Assembly (NCBI RefSeq): GCF_003369915.1
Contig: NC_046675.1
Span: 29,636,001-29,700,000 of the forward strand
Direction of reading: 5' to 3'
DNA: 64,000 nucleotides
Source of the DNA: Drosophila miranda
Lineage: Eukaryota; Arthropoda; Insecta; Diptera; Drosophilidae
Shown here: positions 11,217-24,770 of the stretch, in pieces
Layout: each line of letters begins with the position of its first letter
Numbering within the stretch: the first letter of the stretch is position 1
Position numbers and translations under genes: made by a program
Notes under the pieces: generated by a model
Seen by the model: only the letters and a program-made list of their open reading frames with translations
What the model was told of the DNA's origin: nothing
The model's database searches: none

Positions 11217-12793
11217 AACAGTAGCTATAGAAATAACCCATAAAATGTGTTTTTCTTATTTAAAATTTTTGCTGTTAGCAATATAACATTAGTATTACAG
11301 CACTTTTTGTACGCGTAACAGAGAACGTAATCGTTATCGGCTATCGACTCTTGGCATATCCCGCGACATTTGAAATACTGTATTATTACTTGGGTACTCT
11401 ATAAGGAATGGAATAAAGTATATATTTCTTTTAAGAAATGTAAAAAAGAGAAGATTTATTTATCACAATGGATCATAGTACAGAGTTTGGATATTGAAGG
11501 CATGTGGAAGGAGCTCGTATCATAACTGTAATAGAAGGAATTTAATATAAATACCAATAAGATAAATGAAACCATTAAATCCCATATTCTTCCTCCCATT
11601 TCCTAATCCTTATCGCCACCTTTGGATCAAATCCAATCCTAATACATGCTTGTCACATGCAGCAATATTTTAGCAAAAACATAAACTGTCAAAAACATAC
11701 ATAAGCCATCGGATAGCCGGCCGTCCAAAGCGGTTCGACCAGATTCGGTTTATAAATAAATATAAAAAAAGAGCTTAAACCTGTATACCTTGTCTCTTTT
11801 ATGCCAATCGGGTTTCCTTTATGTATACCGATGATTTCTTCATGGTATGGTTTTTTTCTCACTGCAAAACTTACGTGCATACGAACATATATATGTATAT
11901 ATATTCATAAGTCGCCACTTCAGATTGCACCCTTTATAAAGGAAATCACTGTGAAAACCGTTAAGGCTTCCCCCCCGTTAAGTCAATGAATTTCTGATTT
12001 CGGTGTCGGCTTACAGGGGGAGAGTTCCAAGCTGTTCCCTATGTGACTGTTGACTCCCTATGTGGCAGGCGTAGGGTAACGGTAACGTTACCCTCTTAAA
12101 CCGCCCTCAACTCCATATACCATCATTTCATACTCATACATATATGCTGCGCTGTTAATAATTGTATTTTTAGTAGTCTCCCCCCATTCCATTTGCCACT
12201 CAACTGCTGCATATGGAAGAAGTAAGGATGATGGACGATTGTATTTCGTGGTTGTTTCGAGTTTCAGGAATTTCGAGACTACGATCGGGACCCGACCCGT
12301 TCTCGTTCCCGTTCCCTCCACTCACACCACATTAGACATGCCATGGCTCCGGCAGCTGTTGTTTCAGCATTTTAATGCTCCCTTAGCTCTGCGTCGTCGG
12401 CTACCTGCATACCCTCTCGGATATTAACGTATTACCAGCGTGTGTAACGTATTTTCAATCCCATAGTCAGGGAGAGGGAGATTTAGGTCAGATGAATGCC
12501 CAAAACCCAACCCCTGGGCTGATGCCATACATGGTCCCTATACCTGTAGCAATCCTGAGCGTTCTAGTGGAACCGAATAATAGGCAGGAAGTCCCTTTGA
12601 TGGTTTTTATTTCTTTCAAGGGTCCCGACGACGGAGCGGCCGCCCTTGTCGCTGGTGCATCGATTGTATCTACCAATTGATGCTGGTCTTTGTTTGCTCT
12701 TCTGCTTGTGCCCTTATAACCTATGCACTACGATCTACAATGAATCTACGGGTGAAAATGTGTATGTGTGTAAGCCTATATCCAAATGAAATC
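11217..12793. other. 3' flanks between convergent MADF gene and secreted-protein gene
   Basis: AT-rich spacer holding the 3' UTRs of two convergent genes. The open frames here are short and without recognisable features. A poly(A) signal for the left gene is at 11411-11416. Confidence 0.4.
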
Positions 12794-13499
12794 TCAGGTG
12801 GTGTTCGAGTTCTCCAATAGAACCACCTGCGTGCTCTTATAGCTCGTCCAGGCGGTCTCCGCCCGCTGTAAATACTCGTTGATCTCCTGCCGCTTGCTAT
12901 TCAGCTCGTACTTCTCCAGGGCCAGCTTGAGGAGTACATATTCCAGGGAACGTATACCCCCATAGTTGGCTGGCTCCCTTAGGGCATCCACTAGGGTGAC
13001 AAACTTCCGCAGGAGCTCCACAAGTTGTCCAAAGTTTGAGAGGTTCTCAAGCGTGGCATCCACTTCGTTGACGTAGCGCAGGCTCTGCTTCAGGCGGATG
13101 GCCAGATCGTTGCTGCGACCCACCAGGGGAGCCAACTCTACATTAAGCTGCTGTACCGCCCGCCTGGCCTCCACCACCTTCTGCACAGTCGCCTCATTGT
13201 ATTGCTCCTGATCTGTCCACTGGCTGATGGGTGACTTTGTCGTTGGCTCATTGTCTATTACGGATATTTGATTGTTCTCCACAAGGATGGTTTTGTTGAT
13301 GGTCTCGTCCTGGCCGTTGGCCGGCTGCTTAACATGAAAGTCCAGCGTGAAGTGAAACCGCACATTCGCCTGCAAGAGATCGTCATATTAGACTGGCTAG
13401 ATCCAAATGATAGAATGTAGAGTGTCCTGCCTGAACCAAGGAAAAGGTGCACACGATCAGCCAAATGCTGGCTGCCACAACAGCCACAGAGAGCGACAT
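12794..13499 (-). CDS. Small secreted coiled-coil protein, unknown function
   Basis: Exon 1 is 13499..13431 and exon 2 is 13369..12794, giving 214 residues. Exon 1 encodes a clear signal peptide (MSLSVAVVAASIWLIVCTFS) with likely cleavage after LVQA. The intron would be 61 nt and use a GC donor (GTTCAG|gcagga) with the acceptor ctcttgcag; the intron contains an in-frame stop, so it must be removed. The mature protein begins ANVRFHFTLDF, has one N-glycosylation site (NKT), then helical heptad-like stretches (VVEARRAVQQLNVELAPL, LKLALEKYELNSKRQEINEYL) and ends in NSNTT. I do not recognise the family. An extracellular or lumenal helical-bundle protein is the most that can be said. Confidence 0.7.
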
Positions 13500-16400
13500 C
13501 TTGCCGGGAGACTGGGAAATGTTTGACTGGAGTCCCAGCATAGATCACACCACTAAATACAGATGATAGGAGGGCCCTTATCTGCCCCAAAGGTCACCAA
13601 TGGCGGCTCATCATTATCAGCCGCTTGACCGATAAGCGAATTCATTCAATGAATGCCTGGCAGGCGATAGCCGTAGTGTGGGGAGCGTGCATGTTGTTTC
13701 TAGTCACGTGGTGGCGTAGGATTTCTAAGGGAGCTACAGAGGGGGATAGGTACACAGGATTGTCTGCACAGAGAGCTTTACTGTACGTAAGAGTGTGTAC
13801 ATACATACATATATACAAGCGCACGTGCAATTAACAATACAAAAATCGTATTGAAATCCATATAAAGCAAATAAAAGTCTTATAACCGTTTTGTTTATTG
13901 TACGGGAGTTTGTTGAATTTACTCCGAAGCCAACCCGCATGGTTATTTCAGATTCATGAATCATCCACCTTTATTTTTTCGGAGCTCGTTCATAGCCATT
14001 TCCGTTACGCGGTGCCATGAAATTGTTTGATTTTCGCAAGGGTTCAAAATATGCCAGCTTGGGATTTTTGCTTATCAAACCAAAGGGAAACAACAATTCC
14101 CAATCGCCCATTTCTGTGCTGTGGGAACGCGTGAAATAATAATTAAAATGTACACAGAACCACTATAGGCGATAAGGTGCCAACTGGCTATCACATCTAG
14201 GGAATACACACATATGTATGTATGTATGTACATACATGCGAAAGCAGAACAGGCGACTATGATAGGGGGCCAAGCGAAGAAAAGCATAAAACAAATAACA
14301 GGGAATCAATAATAGAAATTGCGCAGCAAATATAAAATTATTCCATAGCCTGACAAAAGCAACAAAAATGAAAAATGAAAATAAAATAACCGTTGACACG
14401 AACGTTGCAGAATACACATACATACATACATACACACATGCAGATAGTACACTTATGGTAAAAATATTAAGTACTCATCCCTAAATGGAATTTCAACTGG
14501 CAAATCATATATGTATGTATGTACTTAATGTATTTTTTCCCAACCCACCCTTTTACGCTTGAGCTGAGTTGTAACATTTCGACTCATTATTTATTTTCTT
14601 TTTATTTTCCACTAGGTTTTCTTGGTTTGATCTACACACATATTTATGTATTTTCTATGGAGTTCCTTGTTGGTTCTCGATAGGAATCTCAACCTACCAG
14701 ATAACATCCCTATCAGCGTCGCTCTCTGAATTATTTTAGTTTAAATTCAAGTGTTGGCTGAGTACTTATTATTTTGAGCATAAGTGTACATACCATACAT
14801 ATGTATGTACATATGTGTTGACGCCTCATACATATTCACATTATGTATTCCATTTTATTTTTATACTTTTTTTTATTTTGTTGAGCGTTTGCGTACTCGA
14901 CTCGGGTCGTCGTCGGGGAGACCAACGCACAAAACTTGTAAATATGAACATCCATCTTTGGCGGGTATACATACATATGTTAATATTTACGTATTTTGAT
15001 GTACATATGTATTGTATATGTGTGTGAGCGCGTGTGGTATCTCTGCCTGTGTATGTATCTCACAGATACCAATTGCGTGGAAAAAACATCTACCAAACCC
15101 GACATCCCCGGCCCTGTTCACGTCCCCGAGACGAGACCCAGTGGTGCACGCACACTTTTTGTTATTCCCCGTCTCGTTTTAATACCCTGGGCTTCTCAAT
15201 AGAATGGCATGCTTATTAAATTGGATTACTGTATCTAACATCCCTCTATGGGCGCACTATGCGGCTTAGAGGGACATCTACCTTCCTTTAACAATATTTT
15301 CAGCCCCTACCTATCCTGATAGAAATTTTCTCAAAATAGCTGCCGTCAAGCTGATTAGTCGTGTCATGGTACAGGGTATCCTAGCTGTCGCAGCTCATAT
15401 TTGATCGCGCTTACTTGTTTTTGTCTTCAGCTTTTAGTTTTGCTTTTGTTTTGCTTCTTTTTTCCCAGCAACAAAAATGCAAAAACTCTCGCAATCGCAA
15501 ATCTAAGCGGACGTGCGAGCGAGAAGGAAAAGAAGCTTTTGCGTCGTCGTCGTTACTGTTGTGCAACGTATATTAAATAGTGGGGTGAGGCAGCGCCAAA
15601 TGCTTAGTTTGCATGTTACATTTCCTTCCTGCTCTTTCACGTGGCAAAAGCTTCATGGAAGGATGTTCGCCTGGCGAAAAGTGGTTGCTCTATCGGACGC
15701 CTTACCTTATATTTAATATGCCTTAGTTTGTGCTCCTTTCCACATACAAGCACACTATCTCACACACATTTATCGTTTTCAATTAGCTTAAAGCAGCGCC
15801 ATAAAAATAAAAGAGTAGCGCAACCGAAAGCAAAATAAAAACCAAATTGTTTACGCTTTTGATTCGCTTTAAGTTTGAGCACATACTGATATACATATGT
15901 ATATGCTATGTTTGTATGTACAGGGGTGGTCTAAAATCATTTAAAAACAAAAGACGTGCCGTCTGTAAATCCAGTTTTCTTTTGCGACACCGATTATAAA
16001 GAAATAGAGACACAAAAAAAAACCTAGAGAAGAAGGCTAGCTTGTGAGGCCGAGGCCTTTGTGGATACCCTTTCGATCCAACTTTCCCATGGCAGCTATG
16101 ATAAAGTAACCAGTTTGGTTGGATTATGTCTCAAGATACTAAATGTTTTTTCTGCCAAATGCAATGTAGTCTTTATTGGTGTTCCGATCTTGTAGGTTTC
16201 TGCGCTCCAAACATCTTGTCTGATTCATCATACCCTCTACAGCGGTATACAAAACAAAACACTTTGTTGCTAGGGGGAGGTGTGCGACAAAGGTGATGGC
16301 AGACACGTTCACCGTTTGATAGCCGTCTCTTTTTTTCTTCGGGCAACCTCTAGAGAAACCTCCAACAATACTGCCCATACCAGAGTCCAATCCAAATGCT

Positions 16401-19400
16401 AGTTTATAGTGCGAATGAGTCATGATCATGTTTTTGCCCACTTACCTCTGAACTGAACCAGAAACTCTTTCAATCACTCTCCCTCGCCGCATCGCTCTCT
16501 CTTCCACTTTGGCCTGGGGGGGTGGTCGCTATGCCGCCATCTGCATTTGTCGTTGAATATTGAAAATTTCCCAATCTCTTTGTTCATTTCTTTGGGGAAT
16601 TGGGGGAAGGTGGGTGGTGGTATGGTGGGATGCTAGGAGCGGGGTATTGGGTCGGGGTTTGGGGAATTTTTGATGATGATCTCTTTTGGGGGGACTTTTA
16701 CATTGATTGTTTTTTTGATCGTTTAGGCAATTGTGTAATGATTTTTCTTAAGTTTTAACTTGACTTTGATGTATTCGGAGCTCGCTTATCGCTTCATATC
16801 AATATATATATATATGTATGTATGTATATATATATATTTTGTTTGTTATATGTATGTATGTATCTATTATGTGTTATCTGTGGTGTAATAAAACCTTTAA
16901 ACATTTATCGTTATCATGCTGGGCTTTCGTTTTGGTTTCTTGTGTAAGAATCTATAAAATGCTTAAATGTTCCGTATATAAATTTATCCAACTCACAATG
17001 ACATATCGCACTTATCATACTGTTTGTCCTACCCCTACAGGCACATATCATCTATGTAGAATTAACATAGGAACAATCAGGATAGTGTGTTAGGCCACAT
17101 AGAAACGAAAGGAAAGTGTTTATTGCTTGTCGTGTTGTTTGTCGGCCTGCAGAGGATATTTACTCTTCGGCGCTATAAAGTTTCTCTATCATTTTATTTA
17201 TTTGTGTGTAACTGTGGCTAGCTGCACACATACGTATGTATGTATGTACTGCAGCTGCATATGTGTATACATGCTCGTATTTATGCATTTACTTGTACTC
17301 ATTCGCTTAGGCTAGCGGTTTCTCTCTCGCTTGGAAATTGTGCAGCAAATCAAAGCCTGGAACATGTGAGAACAAACAACAGTGGAAGAAGGCTGGAATC
17401 TGGAAACAGGAATCTCGTGGGGAGCACATGGTGTACCAGAGGCGTGGGGGTTACAGTGGAGTAGATTGGAGTAAAGGGGGGTTATTTGCCAATGAGCTCT
17501 GAAAAATAAATCGCCAACTAAAAAAGTAAACGGTTACAAAATGCAAATAAAAACACAAATTTGGGTTTTTTTTTTGTTTAATCATACAAAGCTTTAACAA
17601 ATTACTTCATAAAAGCCGTGTACAATTTTTTATTTTCTTTTTTTTTTTGTTCTTCTATTGTTTTTTTTTTCTGTTGAATGGATTTGGTTTGTAAGGGTTT
17701 TTCTTTTGTTTTTCTCAAATGTTACAAGTTGACTTGGATTTAACACAATTCCAATATATTGCTTTTACAAATGTTTATCTCAGTGTAGTATTCACAGTTG
17801 TTTTTTCTTCTTCTTCAATATAGTTACAGTACTCTGGATCTTAACTCTACTGCTTCACAGCAGTGGTCCTCATTCATTCATGGGGTATTTTGTGTGTGTG
17901 GGGCATTTTTCTCTTTTCTTTTCTTATCTTTTTATTTTCTTCATTTATCATTTGTTTATAATTTGTATATATACCAGGTTTAAAAATATAGCAAAGTATC
18001 ACAAAAAATTGCAAATTAAATTGTAAATTAGATCAATGGAGAATTAAAACAAATATATATGTATGCTGCGACGAATCTTCTGGCTTAAAAAAATGTGGGA
18101 TAAAAATAATATTCGAACTCCAATAGAATAGTTTATTAATTTTTCGTCGATATGCTTTTAAATTAAAATGAATTTTCCTTCTTCTTCGTCTTCTTCTTCA
18201 GGGGGGGTCCGAACCGCAGCCGCTGCCTTGGAACACACGAGGGGGGGGGGGGGGGGGTACAAACGATGAGGGCCCGCACATCGTATAGAGCACTCTTTGA
18301 TCTTGGCTGGGCTCCAACTTTTGAAATGGAAATTAATTTGTACTGATTGGTGTTGAAAAAGTTACCGAACCGTAACGCTTGTACCCCCCTGCCATCTCAT
18401 TGATCCAAGGTGCGGCTTTGGCCATGGCTCCAAGTTTTGGTCTGTTTTGTTTTGTTTTGTAGTATCATTATTATTATTATTAGGGTTTTCTGTTTTATCT
18501 TTCTTCAATGAAATCCTGTTCTCTTCATAAATTGACGTCCAGTAAGTAACACTTAACAAAAAAATGCAAAATTCTGCGCAAGAATTCCAGATGGGATTCT
18601 TCTGGAAGGAGGGCGGGGGTTTGTCTGTGTGGTGTCTTGGGGGGCATGCCACGAGCACTGCTCGATCGCTCAAATACTCTAAGTAGTATATATGTATGTG
18701 TATGGGGGGGAAGGGGTTTTGTGTGTAACTTGAAGATACAAGCCTTTAAAGCTACCAATATATGACAACTTGCTCAAGTAAACCTAAACAGTGCATGACT
18801 TTTTTTGGCTTTCAACATTTTTTAAAACTATCTCCTTCTCCTTCATCCTTCGTCGTCTCATCCTCATAATTTAGCTTCAGGAAGTTTTCTTTTTCAGTTA
18901 AAACAATATATAACTCAAATTATTATGGTGTTCATATTATTTAAGGGATGGTTTTCCTATCAATTTGGGAGTGGGGGGGTTTTGTTTAATTTTTGTTTTT
19001 GGCTTATCACTCGGTTGGCCAATTCATTTGGCAAAAACACTAATAACAAAACTCACGCGCTGCTGCTTGCCTGCCACAGCATATGGGTTATCATTCTCTT
19101 CTACGCAAAATACATATAACTTTTTGGATTTTTAAAAGGTTTAGGAGATGGGGAGAGGGCGGGGGCGGGGAGGATTTGCTTAAATAATTTACATACATAT
19201 TAAATGTTAACAATTAATAGTAATGCTAATAATGAAAATAAGGTACTGGGTTCAAGTGTTTCAGTATTGAGCATCAACGAATAGTTTTTTACATAAAAGT
19301 AGTTTCCTCTCCATTTCTCTCTCTTTCTCTTGTATCCCTTTTCGAGGGCGGGGATTGCAACTAATATATTTTTCTTGTATTGTGTTTCACAATCATTTCG

Positions 19401-21262
19401 TATCATTTCGGCTGTTTTTGGGCGCAAGATCAAATATATTTGTTTGGAAATAAATAAAATGTTTGCGCTACATATGATTTCTTATTCGCTTTTAGTTGAT
19501 TTACAATTTTTTGATTGAAAACTTTTTTATTTTGAACATTTTTAGCATTGTTCTTCTCGATTTCTTCTCTATGTACAATTCAAGAATGTTTAAATTAAGA
19601 ATTTTTGTTTTAAAGCCATTCGCAATTACAATTAAGAATTTACACATGTATGTAGAATAATTGAGGGATGGGGAGGGGACTTTCTCTTTAAAACTAAATG
19701 GTAATGGAAGAGTCTCTAATAAAAGGTCAAGGGAATTACAATAAATGGGGGTGGGTGGGGGTTTCGGGATCACACTACATATCTTAATGAATAGAAGGGG
19801 GATTTGTAGGCAAGTTTGAATGCATTTTGCGCTGCTGCTGCTGCTGCTGCTGCTCTGCGGCGGCTCCTGCTGCTAGTACTTGGATGCAACGCTGCCTCTG
19901 TGTGTAGATGAAACGCTGCTTATGCTTCTGCTTCTGCTTCTGCCGGCTGCTGCGTTGCGTTGCGTTGAGTTTTTGTCGTTGAGTTTTTGTTATTGTTGAA
20001 TTAGTCTTTTTTGCGATTTGGTGGGTATACGATTTGTAGTACTATTATTTTAGTTATTATTATATCATTTATGTATCATTCATTTATTTATTGTTTTGTT
20101 TGTATTATTTTATTATATGCGTATCAATCTCTCGAATATACTTCTGCCATCTTTCCTCTTCTTCTTTAATTCTCATCAACATTTAAGGTACGTTGCACAT
20201 TTTGTCCGCTTTTTTTAGGGGTGGATAAACATAAACTGTACTGTTATGCTGCGCTTCTAGCGTCCATTTTTTGAGTTTGTTTTGTTTTTGTTTTGAATTA
20301 CTCATAAATATTATTTATAGTCTTACTTATCAATTAGTTTTCAAGTCTATTTGCGTATCACCTTTAAAACAATGTTCAGTTGTGTGAAGTATCCGTTGTT
20401 AGACATATATAATATAAGTTCTTCCATCTTCCATCCTTCCACGATACGATCCAGCCATCTCATCTCTCGTATCCATCGTGCATTACATCCCATACTCATA
20501 TCTTTATCATCGTTTCCCTCTGTTTAGCCAAGCCATCCATCCATCTATCCATCCATCCGTCCGTCCGTGTCGTACGTTCGTTCGTTTGTTAGTCTGTGGG
20601 TTTTCCTTTCGCATTTGAATATTGGCCTTTATAAAGTTTTGTATATTGAAGTTGACACCTTTTTTTTTTGCTGTAGCTGTAGCTGTTTTTGGGGAAGGTC
20701 TATGGGGTTGTTGTAGCGTGGAATTTTGCATCTTTTTTGTTGGTTTTGTTTTGTTTTGTTTCTTTGTTCTCTTGTCGTTGTTGTTGTAGAAGTTGTTTTT
20801 GTTGTGTGAGGACAGTATTTTTGTGTGTGGTTTTAATCTTCAGTTTTCCCTTGAAATTCTCTGGTTTTTTGTTGTTGGTTTTTTTTTCGTATAGCTTCTC
20901 TCAATTTTTACTGCTTTTGTTTAATGATACACACTTTTTGAGATCACAAACATTACTCATTTTTTTGTTTTGCAATTTTTTTCATTTTTTTGGTTTAAAA
21001 AAGTTCAAAGTTTCGATTGAAATGTTTTCGCTTTTTTTAGGTTTTTTTAAAGGTTTTTTCTTTTTGCATTTTTTATAATTTTTTTTTTTTTTTTTTTTTT
21101 GTATTTTCTCTTGTTTTACATGTTTTCTTTATTTCTCATTGACGGGTTCTGGGTCCACCATTTTCAATCCATTTCGTCGGTTTTATCGCCTCGTATGTGT
21201 TCGTTCGTTGATCCTTAACGCCTGATCCTTCCTCCTGCTCCTGCTCCTGCTTTTGCCACCTG
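13500..21262. other. Long non-coding AT-rich stretch
   Basis: 7.7 kb without a convincing coding region. From about 16.4 to 21.2 kb the + strand is very T-rich (A-rich on the - strand), with many T runs including about 24 T near 21,079. This would suit a long A/U-rich 3' UTR of the PNRC-type gene on the - strand, but no transcript evidence is visible. It contains simple repeats: (TATG/CATA)n near 14,210, 14,415 and 16,805; (CTG)n at 19,836-19,853; (CCAT/CCGT)n at 20,525-20,570; and 17 G at 18,241-18,257. Short degenerate segments ending in ATACCCTG/CAGGGTAT (about 15,180 and 15,375) may be mobile-element remnants. Confidence 0.4.
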
Positions 21263-22192
21263 TTACGACTGCACATTGAGCAGCAGCTTCAGATTGTGCG
21301 TGTCAAAGTCGTCGAGGAGATTGCGCTTCGAGGACTTTCCTCCCAGATGGAACCTGGGGCTCGACAAATACTCGCCGCCACTTCGCATCAGGCTCTGCAG
21401 GGCCGGACCAGCGCTGCTGGCCAGCTTCTCCTCGGACTTGGACAGCGTCCAGTGCTGCGGCGGTTTTGGCAGCGCCGTTGGTGCTGGTGCGTCGAAGCAC
21501 TTGCTGCCAGCGAAATGCGTCAATGCGGTGGGTATGAGGGGGTGCTGCTGCTGGGGCGATGCACCGAAGGCGCCAATGGTAGGTGGACTCTTGCGCTGCT
21601 TGCGCGCCGATCCGCCGTTGATGGCCATTGGGGGGGAGAACCCGCCGCCCAGAATTGTCGCCGGTGACTGACGCACCACCATTCCCATTCCCTGTGGAGA
21701 CCTGCCGCCGTTGCGCTTGCTGGCGCTACCGTTGTTGTTGGCAAAGAAGAAGGCTCCTCCGCCTCCTCCACCGCCGGTCTGCTGTGGCGACTGTCGCTGC
21801 TGCGGCTGCTGTTGCTGGCGGCTACGCTGGGCGCCTCCCGCCGATTGGGACTGCTGTTGCCGCTGCTGGCGGCTATTGGGCGTTGTGGTGGTGCTGCTGC
21901 TGGTGGACAGGGCGGACAGGCCAAGGCCGGAACAGGTTGTGGGGGATGCGGCAGCGCTCAGGGATTGCTGATGGAAGTGGCTATTGATATTTGTACTGCT
22001 GGCAATACTGTTGGAATGTGCAGTTACCAAGGGTGTTGTGGGTGCGGATGCGGTGGATGTCGGTGATGGGGTTGCGGATGCGGATGGGGACGCAGCAGAT
22101 CCTGCGGCGCCCTTTTTCAATCGTATGGCCTTGGTGGCCGATGCTGTTGTCATTCTGATGTTGTTCCTAACGCTATTGTGCGAGTATGTCAT
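21263..22192 (-). CDS. PNRC-type proline-rich protein (nuclear receptor coactivator / mRNA decapping adaptor family)
   Basis: A single open frame of 309 residues. Most of it is low complexity (Ser/Thr/Ala, poly-Gln, a run of seven Gly). The C-terminus carries the PNRC signature: HFAGSKCFDAPAPTALPKPP then QHW at about 225-248, and a final leucine-rich motif HNLKLLLNVQS. In vertebrate PNRC1/2 the matching LPKPPSHW binds the decapping factor Dcp1 (EVH1 domain) and the last LKTLLKVQ motif is conserved. A role linking mRNA decapping/decay or transcription is therefore inferred. The start could be Met1 (MTYSHNS) or Met14 (MTTASATK). In-frame CAG/CTG runs suggest length variation. Nearby upstream sequence to about 24 kb may hold 5' non-coding exons. 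Confidence 0.7.
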   Translation of the reverse strand: MTYSHNSVRNNIRMTTASATKAIRLKKGAAGSAASPSASATPSPTSTASAPTTPLVTAHSNSIASSTNINSHFHQQSLSAAASPTTCSGLGLSALSTSSSTTTTPNSRQQRQQQSQSAGGAQRSRQQQQPQQRQSPQQTGGGGGGGAFFFANNNGSASKRNGGRSPQGMGMVVRQSPATILGGGFSPPMAINGGSARKQRKSPPTIGAFGASPQQQHPLIPTALTHFAGSKCFDAPAPTALPKPPQHWTLSKSEEKLASSAGPALQSLMRSGGEYLSSPRFHLGGKSSKRNLLDDFDTHNLKLLLNVQS

Positions 22193-24150
22193 AGTAATTC
22201 CGTCGTTTTCTCTTCCTTGATCTGATCTTTACTTTCTTCTCTTCTCTTCGTCTCTTTTCTCCTTGAGAGCTCTACCAAGCGCGTTCTTTCTTCTACTTAT
22301 ATCTCTCTCTCTACTCTTTCCTCTTTAAAATTTCTGCTGTTTTGCCTTTTTTGTTTTTGGTTATTTCGCTAAATTAATGCTTAACGTTAAATATCACACG
22401 CACTTAAATCAATTTATATTTTTTATAAATCGAAACCAAACTCGGGGAGTAGGGGGGCCTCTTGCTCTCTTAAACAAATGCCACGTGTTGTAATTGTTGA
22501 TATTTTCAGCTGCTTCTTTGGGTCTTTGGTTGTTGTTGATTACTCTCTGACTGCTGCTTCTCCCTCTCTCTCTCTCCACTGTTCACTCTCGATCTCCAAA
22601 TCGACGAATCGATCTGCAAGATCTAGGGCGAGCAACGGGCGGCTGGGCACGTAGGCGCTATTCTCCGTCCGGTTTGCGTCTCGTTTTTCTTATGTACAAT
22701 TCTCTGTTATTTACTTTAATGTAGTTTAACTTTTGTAACGTTATGTATTGTTATCAGTCTGTTGAATTATCTCTGTTATTCTGTTTAAGCTAATCCTTAG
22801 CTTTAATTTTGCAAACTCCTTTTTCCAAAAACTGATTTCCACCGCTTTTTCTCCTGATGCTGCTGGTTCGGGACTGGTCCTGTTTTTGGGAAAAATGAAA
22901 TAAAAGCGAACGAGACTTTGAGCAAAAGAAAAAAATACATGTATAGAAAAGAAGGAATAACGGGGAGAGAGAAAAGTTCCCCATTGGAAAGACTTCCAAT
23001 ATAGACGGCAACCTAAAGGAGGGACTGTCAACATCGTAATCTGTATAAACATATGTGAGTGTGTGTGTGTGCGTGTGTGCCATTTACGTCAACAAAAGCT
23101 ACGTACGTACGTATTTGCTTAGCTATTGTATATTTCCCCGCCCCACAAAACAAGTCTGAGGACTTCAAAACCATACGAAAAATACCTGAATTAATGAATC
23201 AACACACACACGTGCACACATGAGCGCGCTCATGCATACACTCTCAATCCCACTCGCCCTCATACCGATAACCCATACAATTGCGACTTACTTTTTCTGC
23301 TGTAGACCTCCTCTTCACACGAATGTGCTGATGCTGCTAGTGCTATCTCGCTTGCTTCACTACGGGTTTCCACTGTATAGTATATGTATACGTGTGTGTC
23401 GCAGCTATCGATTTGCTCGCTCTGCAGGCTGCGGGGATTTTCTTAGCCACTTTTGTTATACAGATTTCGATTATACAAAACGGTTTTGAATTTTCGTTTT
23501 TTTGGATTAAAAGTTGCCTTGATTTTGTTTGTTGGTTCACATTGAAATGTTACGGAAATGTTGGTTTGGTTGTGTTGATTTTCTCAGATTTTGATGAGGG
23601 GGCTTTTTCGCTGAATGTGTGTGTGTATGTGTTTTTGTGTATGTATTGTAAAATCACTTTCAAAATGGCGACGGGCTGGCTTCGTATTTATTTATATGTA
23701 ATTCCGCTTAAAGCTTTCTCTTCACTTACAGACAAAGGCTCAAAAAAATCACACTTTCAACTGATTCGGATTTTTGTTAAACTCTTTTATGTACACCACC
23801 GTCTATTACGCAGCGTTCTTTAGTTTTCCAATTTTTTTGTGTGGTTGTTTTTTATTTTTGCTCGCAAAGTACCCCGTTTTTCTTTGTGTGTGTGCGGTTA
23901 GCTTCACTCGTTGTACTTTGACGCGTATTAAAATATTAAACGTTACACATATATATTTGATTTATATCACTTAAATTAAAGACATTTACAATATATAATT
24001 ACATATATATATTTTTGTAGCAGAAATTTTAATCAATATTTAACTTTATCTTCTTCGATTCTTGGCGCATCGGTACGCTCTCTTCAAATTTTCCACCATG
24101 ACTATTGCGGTTCTTTCAGGGGTGCTTCGTATTTATAGCGAACGGCTTAA
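22193..24150. other. Upstream/5' UTR region of the PNRC-type gene
   Basis: No coding region seen. It has pyrimidine-rich stretches, a (GT)n/(CA)n run near 23,055, and E-box and GAGA-like CTCTCT tracts near 22,300 and 22,560. It probably contains the leader and promoter of the PNRC-type gene; I cannot place the start site. Confidence 0.35.
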
Positions 24151-24770
24151 CCCACCCAGCCCCCTATATTTTAACAGTTGAACGACTTGAGGTAAACCGC
24201 GGAAAACATACTGTTTGCGATTCTACTTACGTAAAAAAAAGAATTATCAGGATATCTTTCTGCACTTAAATTCTTAAAATTTAAACATTTTCCTGGAATG
24301 TGTTTTAATACCCTCTGGTCGACAATGGGTTAATCGTTCGCGGTCCCTGGCAGGTAACCATATTCCTCGGTTTTGATATTCGATTTGATATTACTAGCTA
24401 GCCAGGACTTCCATACCTGAACACATAATTTTATCCGAATGATTGATCAATTTTCTACAAGATAAACTAGTTTTTGACTAATTCCTTTTATTGAATTTTG
24501 TCTAAAAGAGTTTTAGCGAAAAAGGTCAAGCAATTAAAACGTAGGTGAGTAAACGTTCTCATTGCTCGATTTTGATATTCCGTTGAATAATGCTGATTAA
24601 CTAAAACCCTTAGCTCTGCCCACATAATTTTATGCCATTAGCGAATAAATTTTCTACAAGATTAACTGCCTTTAAGTACTGCTTTTTATTGTATTGAGTA
24701 TAAAACAAAAAACAGTGGCAACGTTGGTGAGTATGGAATGTCACGACATTTCGTACATGCTGACTTGTTG
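24150..24770 (-). repeat. Interspersed repeat, copy B (upstream of the PNRC-type gene)
   Basis: Shares landmarks with the other copies: GGCTTAACCCACC and GCCCCCTATATTTTAACAG followed by a TTGAGGTAAA block, TTTTGATATTCCG, CTAGC, TCTGCCCACATAATTTTAT, AATAAATTTTCTAC, and AACGTTGGTGAGTATGGAAT at its right end. Its end with the CCCCCTA block points left, toward the minus-strand gene. Confidence 0.6.

Noticed and set aside
15181-15382. Possible small element with AATACCCTG ... CAGGGTAT ends
   Set aside because: The ends are too short and the interior matches nothing I recognise; kept only as a remark in the region note.
16139-16441. 100-codon minus-strand open frame
   Set aside because: It contains ATACCCTCTACAGCGGTAT-like repeat sequence and no recognisable domain; likely transposon debris.
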